This document shows positions 55,727-64,000 of a stretch of 64,000 nt of DNA, piece after piece. The translations under genes were made by a program, and so were the position numbers. The first letter of the stretch is position 1. Every line of letters starts with the position of its first letter. The notes under the pieces are model-generated. The model was not told the origin of the DNA, ran no database searches, and saw nothing but the letters and a program-made list of their open reading frames with translations. This DNA is from Haloferula rosea. GTDB taxonomy: Bacteria > Verrucomicrobiota > Verrucomicrobiia > Verrucomicrobiales > Akkermansiaceae. The DNA is taken from positions 310,001 through 374,000 of the forward strand of contig NZ_JAENII010000004.1 of NCBI RefSeq assembly GCF_016595525.1, in the 5' to 3' direction.

Positions 55727-58414
55727 TCAGCCTTGGGTAAGCTGGATTTCGCTGGCGCCGAGGCTGCTGTAGTCGGCGGGGGTGCAGGTGAGGACGATGA
55801 CCTGAAGGCCGCGGCTGGCGGCGAGGTCGAGCATGCGCTGGAGCTTGAGGACGCGGTCGGGGTCGCTGTGGGTGAAGGAGTCGTCGAAGACGATGGGGAG
55901 GCAGCCATCGTGGTCGGCGGCGAGGAGCTCGGCGACGGCGAGGCGCATGGCGGCGGCGACTTGCTCGCGGGTGCCGCCACTGAGGGTGGTGAAGTCGAAC
56001 TGGCCGTTGGGTCGGCCGATTTCGAGCTCGCCGAATTTGCCGTCTTCGAGCTTGAGACCGGCGACGGCTTCGCTGCCGAACAGGCACTTCAGGTAGTCGC
56101 CGACTTTGGCGGAGAGGGGGGCGGTGAATCGATCGGCCAGTCGTTGGCGTTCTTCGCGGAAGAGCGCGGCGAGGCGTTGGGTGGCTTGGGCACGGCGGGC
56201 GGCGGCGCGCTCGTCTTCGGCGGCGGCTTCGAGTTGTTGCCGGGCTTCGGCGAGGTCGCTGTGGGGGTCGCTGGAGCCGTCGCTCTGCAGGGTGGCCCGG
56301 GCGGCGGCGAGGGATTCGCGGGCGCTGGCCTGGACGTTGGTCTGCTGGCGGATGGATCGATTCAGCCGGGCTTCGTCGTGCTTGAGTTGCTCGGGTTGGA
56401 GGGCTTTGAGCTGGCGGTGGATCTCGTTGAACTGCTCGCGAGCGCGTGTGGCTTTCTGTTGGAGCTCGGCAAGGCGGGCGGTGCGATCAGGGGCGCTGCC
56501 GTGCTCTTCGACGAGGGTCTTCTGTTTGACTTCGGCTTCGGCGAGTGAGCGGCGCTCGGCCTTGAGGCGTTCGTCGGTTTCCTGCTGTTCGCTACGCAGG
56601 GATTTGAGTCGGTTCTCGAGCCCATGGCGGGTGCCGATGGCGTCTTGTTCGGCGGTGGATGCGGCATCCATCGACTTGCGTGCCTCGGCTTCGAAGGTGG
56701 CGATGTCGGCTTCGTGGTCGGGAAGCGGGGTGGCTTCCGATGGGGACTGGAGGCGCTCGAGTTGGGCGTCAATTTCGACCCTTCTTGCGGCGAGTCGTTC
56801 GGACTCGTGTTTGGTGTCGGTGGGTTCGAGGCTGGCGTGTTTGGTGGCGAGCGCTTCGATTTCCTTTTCAAGTTTGTCGCGCTTGATGAGGTGCTGGGTA
56901 GCTTCTTCGATGGACGGGACGCCGAGGGTGGCAAAGGCCTCGGCGAGGGTTTGTTCCGTGGTCTTGAGGGCTTCCTGAAGTTGCTCGAGGTTCTTTCCTC
57001 CGCCGGGGTGGATGTGGACCGTGGTGCCAGCGATTTCGAGGGTGCCGATGGTGCTGATGATGCGTGGGCTTCCTTTTTCGAGTGGGGTGCCATCGAGCTG
57101 GGCGGGTCCGGGGCCGTCGAGGAGTTCGACGCCTGTGGCCATGGCATCGAGCGCGGCCTTGGCCTGATCGTATCGGGCGCTGTGCTGGCGGAGTTTTTCG
57201 AGTCGCTCGGTGGTGATGGCGGGCAGCTGGGCGAGTTGTTTGCGGAGGTCCTGGAGCTGTGTGTCGAGGGTCGCGGCTTCTTCGAGTCGGCGGGTGGCCT
57301 TCTGCTGGGCGGCGATGCATTCGATGCGCTGGCGGTGGGCCTGGGCGATGTCGAGGGCGGTGCGTGCGGTGCGCAGTTTTCGCGAGGCTTCGTCGGCGGC
57401 GGTGGCAGCGCTCTGGCGGTCGGCTTCGAGTTTTTGGAGTTGTTCGTTCAGTCGTTGGCTCGCTTCCTCGCGGGGGCCGATGGCTTTCGACTGTTGGGCG
57501 ATTTCTTCATCGAGCGCGCGGATCCTGAGGTCGGTTTCCTTGAGCACCTTGTGGCTCAGCTCGGAGTCTTCGAGGGCTTTGCGGGCATTCTCGTCCTGTT
57601 CTTCGAGGGACGCGGCCTGGGCGAGTTGCTTCTGGTTCTCGGTCAGCTGTTTCTCGAGTTCGGGCAAGGCGGCGGTGGCTTGGGCGAGTCGTTGGCGGGC
57701 CGAGTGGTGGTCGGCGGCGGCCTGTTGGAGCTGGTTGGCGCGGGCCTGGGCTTGTTCGAAGCGCTGTCGGGCTTCCTCGTGGGCGCGCTCGGCCTGGGCG
57801 AGCGGGGACTGGCTTTTGGCCTTCCCGTTCTGGTTGAAGAGGCTGTCGGCCTTTTCAAGGAATGCGTTGGCGACGCGGCTGTCGCGGTCCGACTGGAGCA
57901 CGGCGGCGCCGCCTTCCTGCTGCAGGCGTGCGGTCAGTGAGTCCTTCTGATGGGTGGTGGCTTCGGACGGGTCTTCGGCGGAGTCACCCTGACGGATCCA
58001 GAGGTGTGCCCACTGGGATTCGGCCTCTTTCTTGGAGGCGGGGCCTTCGTTGCCGAGAAGTTGGGCGAGCTTTTCCTCGGCGTCGTTGCCGGTCCATTGG
58101 TTCTGGCGGTCGTCGCGGAGTTCGGCGCGGCCTTTGGTGGTGCCGGCGAAGACTTTGGTGAGGTCGTAGTCTTGTCCATCGGCATGAAAACGGAGTCGCA
58201 CTTCCGGTGGCTCGCTGCTGTGGCGGGAGCGCATGGAGTCGAGGATCTTGCCGCCCCAGCGGTGGTTGGTGAAGAGGGCGCGGTGAGCGGCTTCGGCGAG
58301 GGTGCTCTTGCCGCTTTCGTTGGGGCCACCGATGAGGGTGCGTGCGGGATCGAACTCGATGGTCTGATCGAGGTGGACCCGGTAGTTGCGGACGTGGAGG
58401 GAAAGGAGACGCAT
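55727..58414 (-). CDS. Rad50/SbcC-like (YhaN-type) SMC-family ATPase
   Basis: This 895-residue protein has an ABC head split by a long coiled coil. Walker A is GGPNESGKST (29-38), the signature is LSGGTREQVAA and Walker B is LPIVFDDSF near the end. The mid-region lacks a CxxC zinc hook. In its place is a short beta-rich insert (about residues 440-480, GTLEIAGTTVHIHPGGG). This matches YhaN-type proteins rather than true Rad50. Its partner, the Mre11-like phosphoesterase, is encoded 3 bp upstream in the operon. Confidence 0.9.
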   Translation of the reverse strand: MRLLSLHVRNYRVHLDQTIEFDPARTLIGGPNESGKSTLAEAAHRALFTNHRWGGKILDSMRSRHSSEPPEVRLRFHADGQDYDLTKVFAGTTKGRAELRDDRQNQWTGNDAEEKLAQLLGNEGPASKKEAESQWAHLWIRQGDSAEDPSEATTHQKDSLTARLQQEGGAAVLQSDRDSRVANAFLEKADSLFNQNGKAKSQSPLAQAERAHEEARQRFEQAQARANQLQQAAADHHSARQRLAQATAALPELEKQLTENQKQLAQAASLEEQDENARKALEDSELSHKVLKETDLRIRALDEEIAQQSKAIGPREEASQRLNEQLQKLEADRQSAATAADEASRKLRTARTALDIAQAHRQRIECIAAQQKATRRLEEAATLDTQLQDLRKQLAQLPAITTERLEKLRQHSARYDQAKAALDAMATGVELLDGPGPAQLDGTPLEKGSPRIISTIGTLEIAGTTVHIHPGGGKNLEQLQEALKTTEQTLAEAFATLGVPSIEEATQHLIKRDKLEKEIEALATKHASLEPTDTKHESERLAARRVEIDAQLERLQSPSEATPLPDHEADIATFEAEARKSMDAASTAEQDAIGTRHGLENRLKSLRSEQQETDERLKAERRSLAEAEVKQKTLVEEHGSAPDRTARLAELQQKATRAREQFNEIHRQLKALQPEQLKHDEARLNRSIRQQTNVQASARESLAAARATLQSDGSSDPHSDLAEARQQLEAAAEDERAAARRAQATQRLAALFREERQRLADRFTAPLSAKVGDYLKCLFGSEAVAGLKLEDGKFGELEIGRPNGQFDFTTLSGGTREQVAAAMRLAVAELLAADHDGCLPIVFDDSFTHSDPDRVLKLQRMLDLAASRGLQVIVLTCTPADYSSLGASEIQLTQG

Positions 58415-58417
58415 GGC

Positions 58418-59581
58418 TCAGGCGAGGGTGGCTTGATAGAGTTCGCGCAGGGCGAGGCGGGCGGCGGCGGCTTCTTCGGAATCTCCGTCGGCCTCCTCCA
58501 TCAGGCGGGTGGCGACTCGCGAGATGAGCGGGTCTTCCGCGCGGGCGGTGAGTTTCTCGAGTTCTTCGTCGGAGGGGGACTCGGTGACGTGGTTGCTGAG
58601 CTTGAGGCGGAGCAGCCGGGCATCCCAGGTCTCCAACAGGTTCTGCAGTTCGAGGCTCTGCTCGAGGCTGAGCTGGCCGCTGAGTTCGAGCCGCAGCAGG
58701 GCTTCGTCGGCGCCGGTTCCAACGACTTCCTCGAACTCGCCGCGGAGCCCTGCGAGGTCGGATTCGAGGTCGCAGTGGTAGCGGATGTGGTGCCAGCGGG
58801 CGGTGCTGGTCGGCAGGGTGGTGACGGTGGGATCGGTGTTGCGCTCGGTGGTCACGACGAGCACGTGGCCCGGGTCGTTGTCGTCGCCCTTGGGGAAACG
58901 GTCGATCTCGGGGGTGCCGGCATACCAGGCTTTGTTAGAGATCTGTTTGGTGCCGTGCCAGTCGCCGAGGGCGAGGTAGTCGAGTTCGTCGATGGGCAGG
59001 TGCTCGAGCGACAGCACGTTGGACACTGCGGCGGAGTCTTCATCGCCCGAGGAGGAAAATCCCTGGGTGCTGCCGTGGGCGAGGACGATGCGTGGGCGGT
59101 CGTCGGGGAGCTGGTGGTCGTCGAAGGCGGTCCGGATCCAGCGGGTGGGGTCCTCGGTTTCCATGCGCTCCATGAGCGGGGCGGGGAGGATGACGGCCTG
59201 GTCGAGGATGAGGGGTTCTGATTTCGTCAGGATGTGGAAGTTGGGAGCGAGGGCTGCGGCTTCCTGCTGCACGAATTCCTGGATCCACGGTCCACCGGGG
59301 CCGCCGAAGTCGTGGTTCCCGGGGATGGCGATGACGGGGACCTCGAGCTTGCCGATGGCGCTGAACATGGAGGAAACCGTGGAGCGAGTGGGGCTGGGCG
59401 AATCAAACAGGTCGCCGGCGACGAGCACGAGTTGCGCCTGGTGGGTGTCGATGGCGGAGCGGAGTTTCTCGATGGTCTGCAGGCGGTGCTGCTGGAGTCG
59501 GACCTTCTTTTCGGGGTCGGTGATGGACCCGAAGGGCTTGCCGATCTGCCAGTCGGCGGTGTGGAGGAATGTCAGGGGCAT
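58418..59581 (-). CDS. Mre11/SbcD-like (YhaO-type) metallophosphoesterase nuclease
   Basis: This 387-residue protein has phosphoesterase motifs FLHTADWQIG (His7, Asp10), VLVAGDLFD, IPGNHDFGGPG, VLAHGS and LGDWHGT. The C-terminal part is helical and Glu-rich and should bind the ATPase. It likely nicks or trims DNA ends with the Rad50-like subunit. The two genes are three bases apart. Confidence 0.9.
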   Translation of the reverse strand: MPLTFLHTADWQIGKPFGSITDPEKKVRLQQHRLQTIEKLRSAIDTHQAQLVLVAGDLFDSPSPTRSTVSSMFSAIGKLEVPVIAIPGNHDFGGPGGPWIQEFVQQEAAALAPNFHILTKSEPLILDQAVILPAPLMERMETEDPTRWIRTAFDDHQLPDDRPRIVLAHGSTQGFSSSGDEDSAAVSNVLSLEHLPIDELDYLALGDWHGTKQISNKAWYAGTPEIDRFPKGDDNDPGHVLVVTTERNTDPTVTTLPTSTARWHHIRYHCDLESDLAGLRGEFEEVVGTGADEALLRLELSGQLSLEQSLELQNLLETWDARLLRLKLSNHVTESPSDEELEKLTARAEDPLISRVATRLMEEADGDSEEAAAARLALRELYQATLA

Positions 59582-59629
59582 GGGTGGAGGGACGGATCGA
59601 AGGTGAGAGACGGCTCGTTGCCCGGGAGG

Positions 59630-59833
59630 CTAGAGCAGAATGTCCGGGTTGGGTAGCCGGGAAGGTGGCGGGTTGGTCGTCAGCTCGCCGAGCAGGGGTG
59701 GGCTGAGCGGGATTGGCTCGATGGCGGCGCCAGCGGGGCAATCGGCGAGTTCGAAAAACTCGCTCTCGGAGTCGAAGCCGCCGTGGAAGAAGAGGAAGGC
59801 CTCAAGCTCGGACATGAAGAGGTCGTCGTGCAT
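59630..59833 (-). CDS. Small hypothetical protein
   Basis: This 67-residue protein from ATG 59831-59833 has MHDDLFMSELEAFLFFHGG, FDSESEFFELADCPAGAAI and a Pro-rich end. It sits 48 bp upstream of the Mre11-like gene in the same direction. Evidence is composition only. Confidence 0.42.
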   Translation of the reverse strand: MHDDLFMSELEAFLFFHGGFDSESEFFELADCPAGAAIEPIPLSPPLLGELTTNPPPSRLPNPDILL

Positions 59834-59974
59834 GGAGGGCACGATGGTCCCGAGGGTGGGACATGCATGGGGGGATGGGGATGGGGAAGGGCGATGCGGG
59901 GGATGCATCGTTTCCTGAATCCCGGTGCCTCGCTGCTGAGGGCCACCGGTCGGCCGGATCCGACCGGGTGGGCT

Positions 59975-61141
59975 TCAGCTCGTAGGGCTGGCGTTGTCCC
60001 CGGTGGGTGGGGGCGAGACGTTTTCCGGGAGGGGGAACTTGAGCGTGAAAAGGGTGCCGCCGTCAGGGTCGGAGGCGGCTTCGATGGTGCCCTGATGGGA
60101 AAGCATGATGCGCTGGCAGTAGGCGAGGCCGAGACCGGTGCCGGCTTCATCCTCAATGTTGTTTCCGCGGTACTTGGGCTCGAAGATCCGACCGAGGTCG
60201 TCGGGGTCGATGCCGCGACCGTTGTCCTTCACGTGGATGCTGCTTCCCTGGTCGGTGTCGATGCTTTCGATCTCGACGACGGGCAGGTCCTCGGTGCGGT
60301 ACTTGATGGCGTTCTCGATCAGGTTGGTGAACAGGTGGACGAGCATGGTGCTGCGCCCTTCGATGGTGGGGAGTTCGCCGACCTTGATGACGGCGCCGGA
60401 GGCGGCGATGGTCGAGCTGAGTCCGGTTTGGGAACGCTGGACGATCTCGTTCAGGTCGACACGTTCCTTCATCTCGATGCCGTCGAGTTCGTGGCTTTGT
60501 TGATTGAGTTCCGACAGCGTGTGCTCGACCTGCTTCAGCGATGAGACGACGACTTCAAGTTGGTCCCGGAGTTGCTCGACGTTGTTTCGCGAGAGCGACT
60601 CGAGGGAAACTTCGGCCATCAGCAGGGCGCTGCCGGTGGGGTTGCGCAGGTCGTGGGTCACCATGGAGGTGAAGGTCTGGAGTTCGTCGTTGGCGGCGGC
60701 GAGGCGTTGCTCGGCTTCGCGTCTTTTCTCGAGTTCCTCGGTGAGGCGTTCGTTGGCGGCCTTCAGGCCGGGGAGCTTGAGGGCGGAAGGCAGAAGGCCA
60801 ACCACGGCAAACACCGTAGCCCACGAAACCACGGCGGTGATCAGCTTGACCAGGCCGGACAGGCGATAGACGGGCTCGTAGAAGATGATGGCCTCGATGA
60901 GGTGGGTGGTACCGCAGCTCAGGATGAAGGCGGCGAAGAGGAACAGGACGGGGCCGAAACGGAGCTCGCCGCGTTTCTTCCAGCCGTAGGAGACGAGCGC
61001 GATGGGGATGGCACCGTAGGCGGCCCAGATGGCGAGGTCGGATCCGATATGGAGCCAGCCATGAAAAGTATCCCAATTCCCACAATTCCAGCGGTCCGGG
61101 AAATCGGAGGTATCCAGAAGCTTGCTGAAAAAGTCGCTCAT
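59975..61141 (-). CDS. Histidine kinase with ethylene-receptor-type membrane sensor domain
   Basis: This 388-residue kinase has an N-terminal three-helix domain (about 30-115) with the residues that bind ethylene and copper in plant ETR1: Asp35, Tyr42, Ile45, Pro46, Ile73, Cys76 and His80 (ILSCGTTHLIEA). The spacing equals ETR1 (Asp-Tyr 7, Asp-Pro 11, Cys-His 4). A coiled coil leads to a HisKA domain with phospho-acceptor MVTHDLRNPTG and a HATPase domain (FTNLIENAIKY, VKDNGRGID, TGLGLAYC). No response regulator lies nearby. The ligand is inferred, not shown. Confidence 0.88.
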   Translation of the reverse strand: MSDFFSKLLDTSDFPDRWNCGNWDTFHGWLHIGSDLAIWAAYGAIPIALVSYGWKKRGELRFGPVLFLFAAFILSCGTTHLIEAIIFYEPVYRLSGLVKLITAVVSWATVFAVVGLLPSALKLPGLKAANERLTEELEKRREAEQRLAAANDELQTFTSMVTHDLRNPTGSALLMAEVSLESLSRNNVEQLRDQLEVVVSSLKQVEHTLSELNQQSHELDGIEMKERVDLNEIVQRSQTGLSSTIAASGAVIKVGELPTIEGRSTMLVHLFTNLIENAIKYRTEDLPVVEIESIDTDQGSSIHVKDNGRGIDPDDLGRIFEPKYRGNNIEDEAGTGLGLAYCQRIMLSHQGTIEAASDPDGGTLFTLKFPLPENVSPPPTGDNASPTS

Positions 61142-61271
61142 TTGATGGATCGCTTCCTATCCCCTTGATTGTGAGGCGTCGAGTCGGATTGTGTGCCATC
61201 AGGTCCATCCAGGGATGGCCGAACTGGGAGGATTCTCCGAGATTCAAGGGGGGCGTATCAGCGGCGGGCTC

Positions 61272-64000
61272 TCAATCGAGCGCGCGAACGCGGTAGAAGG
61301 TCCGGGGATCGGAGCCGTCGGCGAGGATGTCCACTTCGCTCTCCGGGCTGTCGGCGACGACGGTGGTGCCGAGGTCGGTCCAGTCGATGAGGTCCGTGCT
61401 TTCTTCGAAGCGGTAGGCACGGCCGGGCACGGACTGCCAAGTGAGGGTGAGGGAGGAGGCGTCGCCATTGATGCGGGTGGCGTGCAGGTAGGAGCCGTTG
61501 TCGAGCGGGTCGGTGCCGGCCGTGTTTTCTTCGGCGTTGGTCTTGCCGTCGCCGTCCGGGTCGTCATCGGCATCGGGGACATCGGGGTTGGTGCCCCAGA
61601 TGATTTCCCAGCTGTCGGACAGCCCGTCGCTATCGCGATCGGTATCCGGATCGAACAACCATGCCTCTTCCAAGCGGGTGAAGGTGATGGTGTTGTAGTT
61701 ATCCTTTTCGTAGAGCAGGCCGATCGAGTTGTCGGGCAGGATGCAGAGCGATGAGTAGGCGGAAGGGCCGGCGTAGACGAGGCGTGAGACGGGCCAGGTG
61801 ATGCCGCCGTCGGTGGACAGGCGCAGGGTCATGCCATTGCGTCCGCCGGTGGCGGGGTTGGCGAAGAGGACGTATTCCTTGGGCGCGCCGGAGAAGGTGC
61901 TTTTCCACTGGATGACGCTGCCCTGGACCACGGGATCGGGGACGGCCGGGAGCCGGTAGAGGTCATCGACGACGCCGAGCTCGGTGGTGCCCCAGGTTCC
62001 GTCCCGCATGGGGGTGGCGCCGCCGGGGGTGTAGTGGGCCCAGGCGCGCAGGCCATTTCCCCCGGACGGGGTGCGGCAGGAAAAGAGGATGCGCCCGTCG
62101 TCCAGTTCGCAAAGGGTCATCTCATTGGTCTGGACCGTTGTACTAGGGACGGCGGATCCGAAGGACCAGGTCTTACCTCCATCGGTGCTGAAGATGGAGC
62201 ACGAGCGGACCTGGTTGATGCCATCGCCGACGAGGTTTCCATCGCGGTACTGCGAGGGGAAGACGAGGGTGCCGTCCCTCATGACCAGACCGTGGCCGGG
62301 GCCCTGGAAGATGAGGTTCCAGTTGGGTTCTTCCTTCACATCGACGGTGATGTTGATGGGGGCGGACCAGGTGTCACCGCCATCGGTGCTCTTGGTGAGG
62401 ACGTACTGGCCGGTCTCGGTGGGGTCGGTGCCGGGGCCGGAACCATTGTAGCCGTTGTTGCCGAATGACCACAGGGCGGCGACCCAGAGAGTATCGGTAT
62501 TCGGGTCCCAGAGGATGCATGGATCGCCGACGCCGTTCCCCAGTGAGCCGGGCACGCTGGCATCGAAATCGAGGATGATCTTCTGGGGCTCCCAGGTGAT
62601 GCCTCCGTCGGTGCTGCGGTTGTAGGCGACATCGATGTCGCCGGGCAGGTCGCCGCCGAAGCCGTAGCGGTTGTCGTAGACCGCGTGCAGCACGCCGTCG
62701 CCATCGGTGGCGATGCCAGGGATGCGGTAGTTGGCATTCAAGCCATGGGCACCGCGGGTGCGGATGTCGGTGGAATAAGGCGTGAGATCGAGAGTGAGGA
62801 CTCCGACGGGATCTCCGTCGCCGGGGATGAGGGTGCCGGCGTTTTCCCCGCTGAAGGTGAGGGTATCGATGCGGGCATCGAGCTCGGTGCCGAGGGCGGC
62901 CCAGCGTTCGGGCTCGATGGTGATCCAGAAGTGGTGGGTGCCTTCGTCGAGCGGCGCATTCAGGTTGAAGCTCAGGGTGTCGGTGGCCGGCGGCACGGCG
63001 GAGTCGAGCACGGGCCCGGAGGCGTCGAAGGACGGGTTGGTGCCGCCATCGATCACGCGGAGTCCGGCGGAGGAATCGAGCGTGCCGGGGGCGAGCGTGA
63101 GGGTGATGCTGTCGAGGGTGGTGGTGCCGGTCGTGGGGCCATCGACTTCGATCAACAGGAGCGGATGGGATCCGAAGCGTGGGATGCCGCGCGGGGTCTG
63201 CTGCACGCGGACCGCGAAGGGAGGGCCGGTTGGAGTGCCCCAGCGTGTCTGCCATGCGGTCTCGATGGCGGATATTTCCGATGGGTCTAGTACTTTCCGG
63301 TAAACGGCGAACTCGGTGATTTCGCAGTCGAGATGGAGGAAGCTGCCGCCGCCATTGGAGGCGATGATGAGTCCTCGCAGGTCGGTGGTATCGGTGTCGG
63401 TGGGTGTGGCGATCCGGGTGCCGTTGATCCAGTGGCTCATGACGGAGGATCCCGAGGAGTCGTCGTAGGTGAAGACGTGGCGTTGCCATTGGCCGGTGGC
63501 GAGCGGGGCGGTGACTTGCCCGGTTTCGTTCCAGTCTGTGGTGGTGACAGCCATCTGCCACTGGTCGTTGCCGGTGCCTGCGCGGGTGCGACCCGTGCTG
63601 GTGGTGCCGTCGAAGAGGTAAGCCTGGGAGCTTTTCATGACGCGGCACATCACGGTGATGCTGCGACCGCTGGAAAGGGTGCCGAACTCGCTGCTCGACG
63701 CCCACAGGTCCTTGGTGCCGGAGAAGGTCATGATTTTCCGCGGCTCGCCATTTTCTGTGGTGCCTCTGCGCTGGGATGGACCACCGGCGACGGTGCGGGT
63801 GAGGTCTCGCGCGGCGCTGCCGTCGTTCAGGCTGGCCCAGCGTTCGATGACGTCGCCCGAGCCGGCTTGGGTGCCGTGATCGGAGACGTACCAGGCATGG
63901 AGGTCCGACCATGCGGGCAGGGATTCGGTGCCGAGTGCTCCGGTGCCGATCATTTCCGCGGCCATGCGCTCGCCGATGAGCAGCTGGCTGTCGGCGGTGT
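61272..64000 (-). CDS. Sialidase-like protein with LamG and Ca-binding domain (5' end outside window)
   Basis: At least 909 residues run open to the right edge. From N to C: a LamG-like jelly roll (about 75-240, DSSGSSVMSHWINGTRI ... LDCEITEFAVYRKVL), a linker, then a six-bladed neuraminidase domain. The neuraminidase domain has the RIP motif NANYRIPGIATDGDG and four Asp boxes (STDGGITWEP, STDGGDTWSA, STDGGKTWSF, STDGGITWPV). The C-terminus has DRDSDGLSDSWEIIWGTNP with further DxDxDG calcium sites. This fits GH33 exo-sialidases, secreted to release sialic acid. The first residues read on cannot be judged because the start is cut. Confidence 0.88.
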   Translation of the reverse strand, partial: TADSQLLIGERMAAEMIGTGALGTESLPAWSDLHAWYVSDHGTQAGSGDVIERWASLNDGSAARDLTRTVAGGPSQRRGTTENGEPRKIMTFSGTKDLWASSSEFGTLSSGRSITVMCRVMKSSQAYLFDGTTSTGRTRAGTGNDQWQMAVTTTDWNETGQVTAPLATGQWQRHVFTYDDSSGSSVMSHWINGTRIATPTDTDTTDLRGLIIASNGGGSFLHLDCEITEFAVYRKVLDPSEISAIETAWQTRWGTPTGPPFAVRVQQTPRGIPRFGSHPLLLIEVDGPTTGTTTLDSITLTLAPGTLDSSAGLRVIDGGTNPSFDASGPVLDSAVPPATDTLSFNLNAPLDEGTHHFWITIEPERWAALGTELDARIDTLTFSGENAGTLIPGDGDPVGVLTLDLTPYSTDIRTRGAHGLNANYRIPGIATDGDGVLHAVYDNRYGFGGDLPGDIDVAYNRSTDGGITWEPQKIILDFDASVPGSLGNGVGDPCILWDPNTDTLWVAALWSFGNNGYNGSGPGTDPTETGQYVLTKSTDGGDTWSAPINITVDVKEEPNWNLIFQGPGHGLVMRDGTLVFPSQYRDGNLVGDGINQVRSCSIFSTDGGKTWSFGSAVPSTTVQTNEMTLCELDDGRILFSCRTPSGGNGLRAWAHYTPGGATPMRDGTWGTTELGVVDDLYRLPAVPDPVVQGSVIQWKSTFSGAPKEYVLFANPATGGRNGMTLRLSTDGGITWPVSRLVYAGPSAYSSLCILPDNSIGLLYEKDNYNTITFTRLEEAWLFDPDTDRDSDGLSDSWEIIWGTNPDVPDADDDPDGDGKTNAEENTAGTDPLDNGSYLHATRINGDASSLTLTWQSVPGRAYRFEESTDLIDWTDLGTTVVADSPESEVDILADGSDPRTFYRVRALD

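Overview
The window is GC-rich, gene-dense bacterial chromosome. The gene content points to the Verrucomicrobiota (Haloferula/Luteolibacter/Akkermansiaceae type). This is an inference from a sulfatase with C-terminal repeats, a sialidase and a giant beta-repeat protein that both carry Ca-binding DxDxDG ends, an exported SHD1-hydrolase, a Hanks kinase fused to lectin-like domains, a REP-associated transposase and heptamer intergenic repeats. No rRNA or other species marker is present, so the assignment is not proven. Few starts have a recognisable Shine-Dalgarno sequence, so starts were chosen from signal peptides, family N-termini and stop/start overlaps.

Layout. 1-35 kb is an ordinary chromosomal backbone of short operons: a PA14 protein (cut by the edge), glyoxalase, universal stress protein, sulfatase-ABC ATPase-truncated haemoglobin, a two-lectin-domain Ser/Thr kinase, a CPBP protease, a RAYT transposase with a 14-bp hairpin, a zinc alcohol dehydrogenase, an ABC-2 exporter with a TPR partner, MutT, several exported or membrane proteins, 6-phosphofructokinase, a thioredoxin-TPR protein, two methyltransferases, tRNA-Cys, an SHD1 hydrolase, and an unusual metzincin-subtilisin fusion. 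35.8-38 kb is rich in palindromic REP-like repeats around a few small genes.

38.1-48.2 kb is the most interesting region. It is a six-gene, minus-strand, tightly packed operon: hsdM-hsdS-coiled-coil/two-TM protein (DUF6161-like)-anti-phage dCTP deaminase-like protein-hsdR-EEP-fold nuclease/phosphatase. Spacings are 8, 3, 38 and 14 nt, followed by a 4-nt overlap. A type I restriction-modification system therefore appears to share a transcript with a nucleotide-depletion enzyme, a membrane protein and a second nuclease-like enzyme. Base composition is mosaic: hsdR is about 70% GC in a sampled line and the deaminase about 45%. The operon is bordered by REP-like palindromes downstream and by 7-bp tandem repeat arrays upstream.

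48.5-64 kb holds the heptamer arrays, a cupin-like protein, a 1253-residue protein with five about 190-residue repeats, a SUMF1-fold protein without the catalytic cysteines, a four-copy about 155-bp tandem repeat, a Rad50/SbcC-like ATPase with its Mre11/SbcD-like partner (no zinc hook), a histidine kinase with an ethylene-receptor-type sensor domain, and a sialidase running off the right edge.
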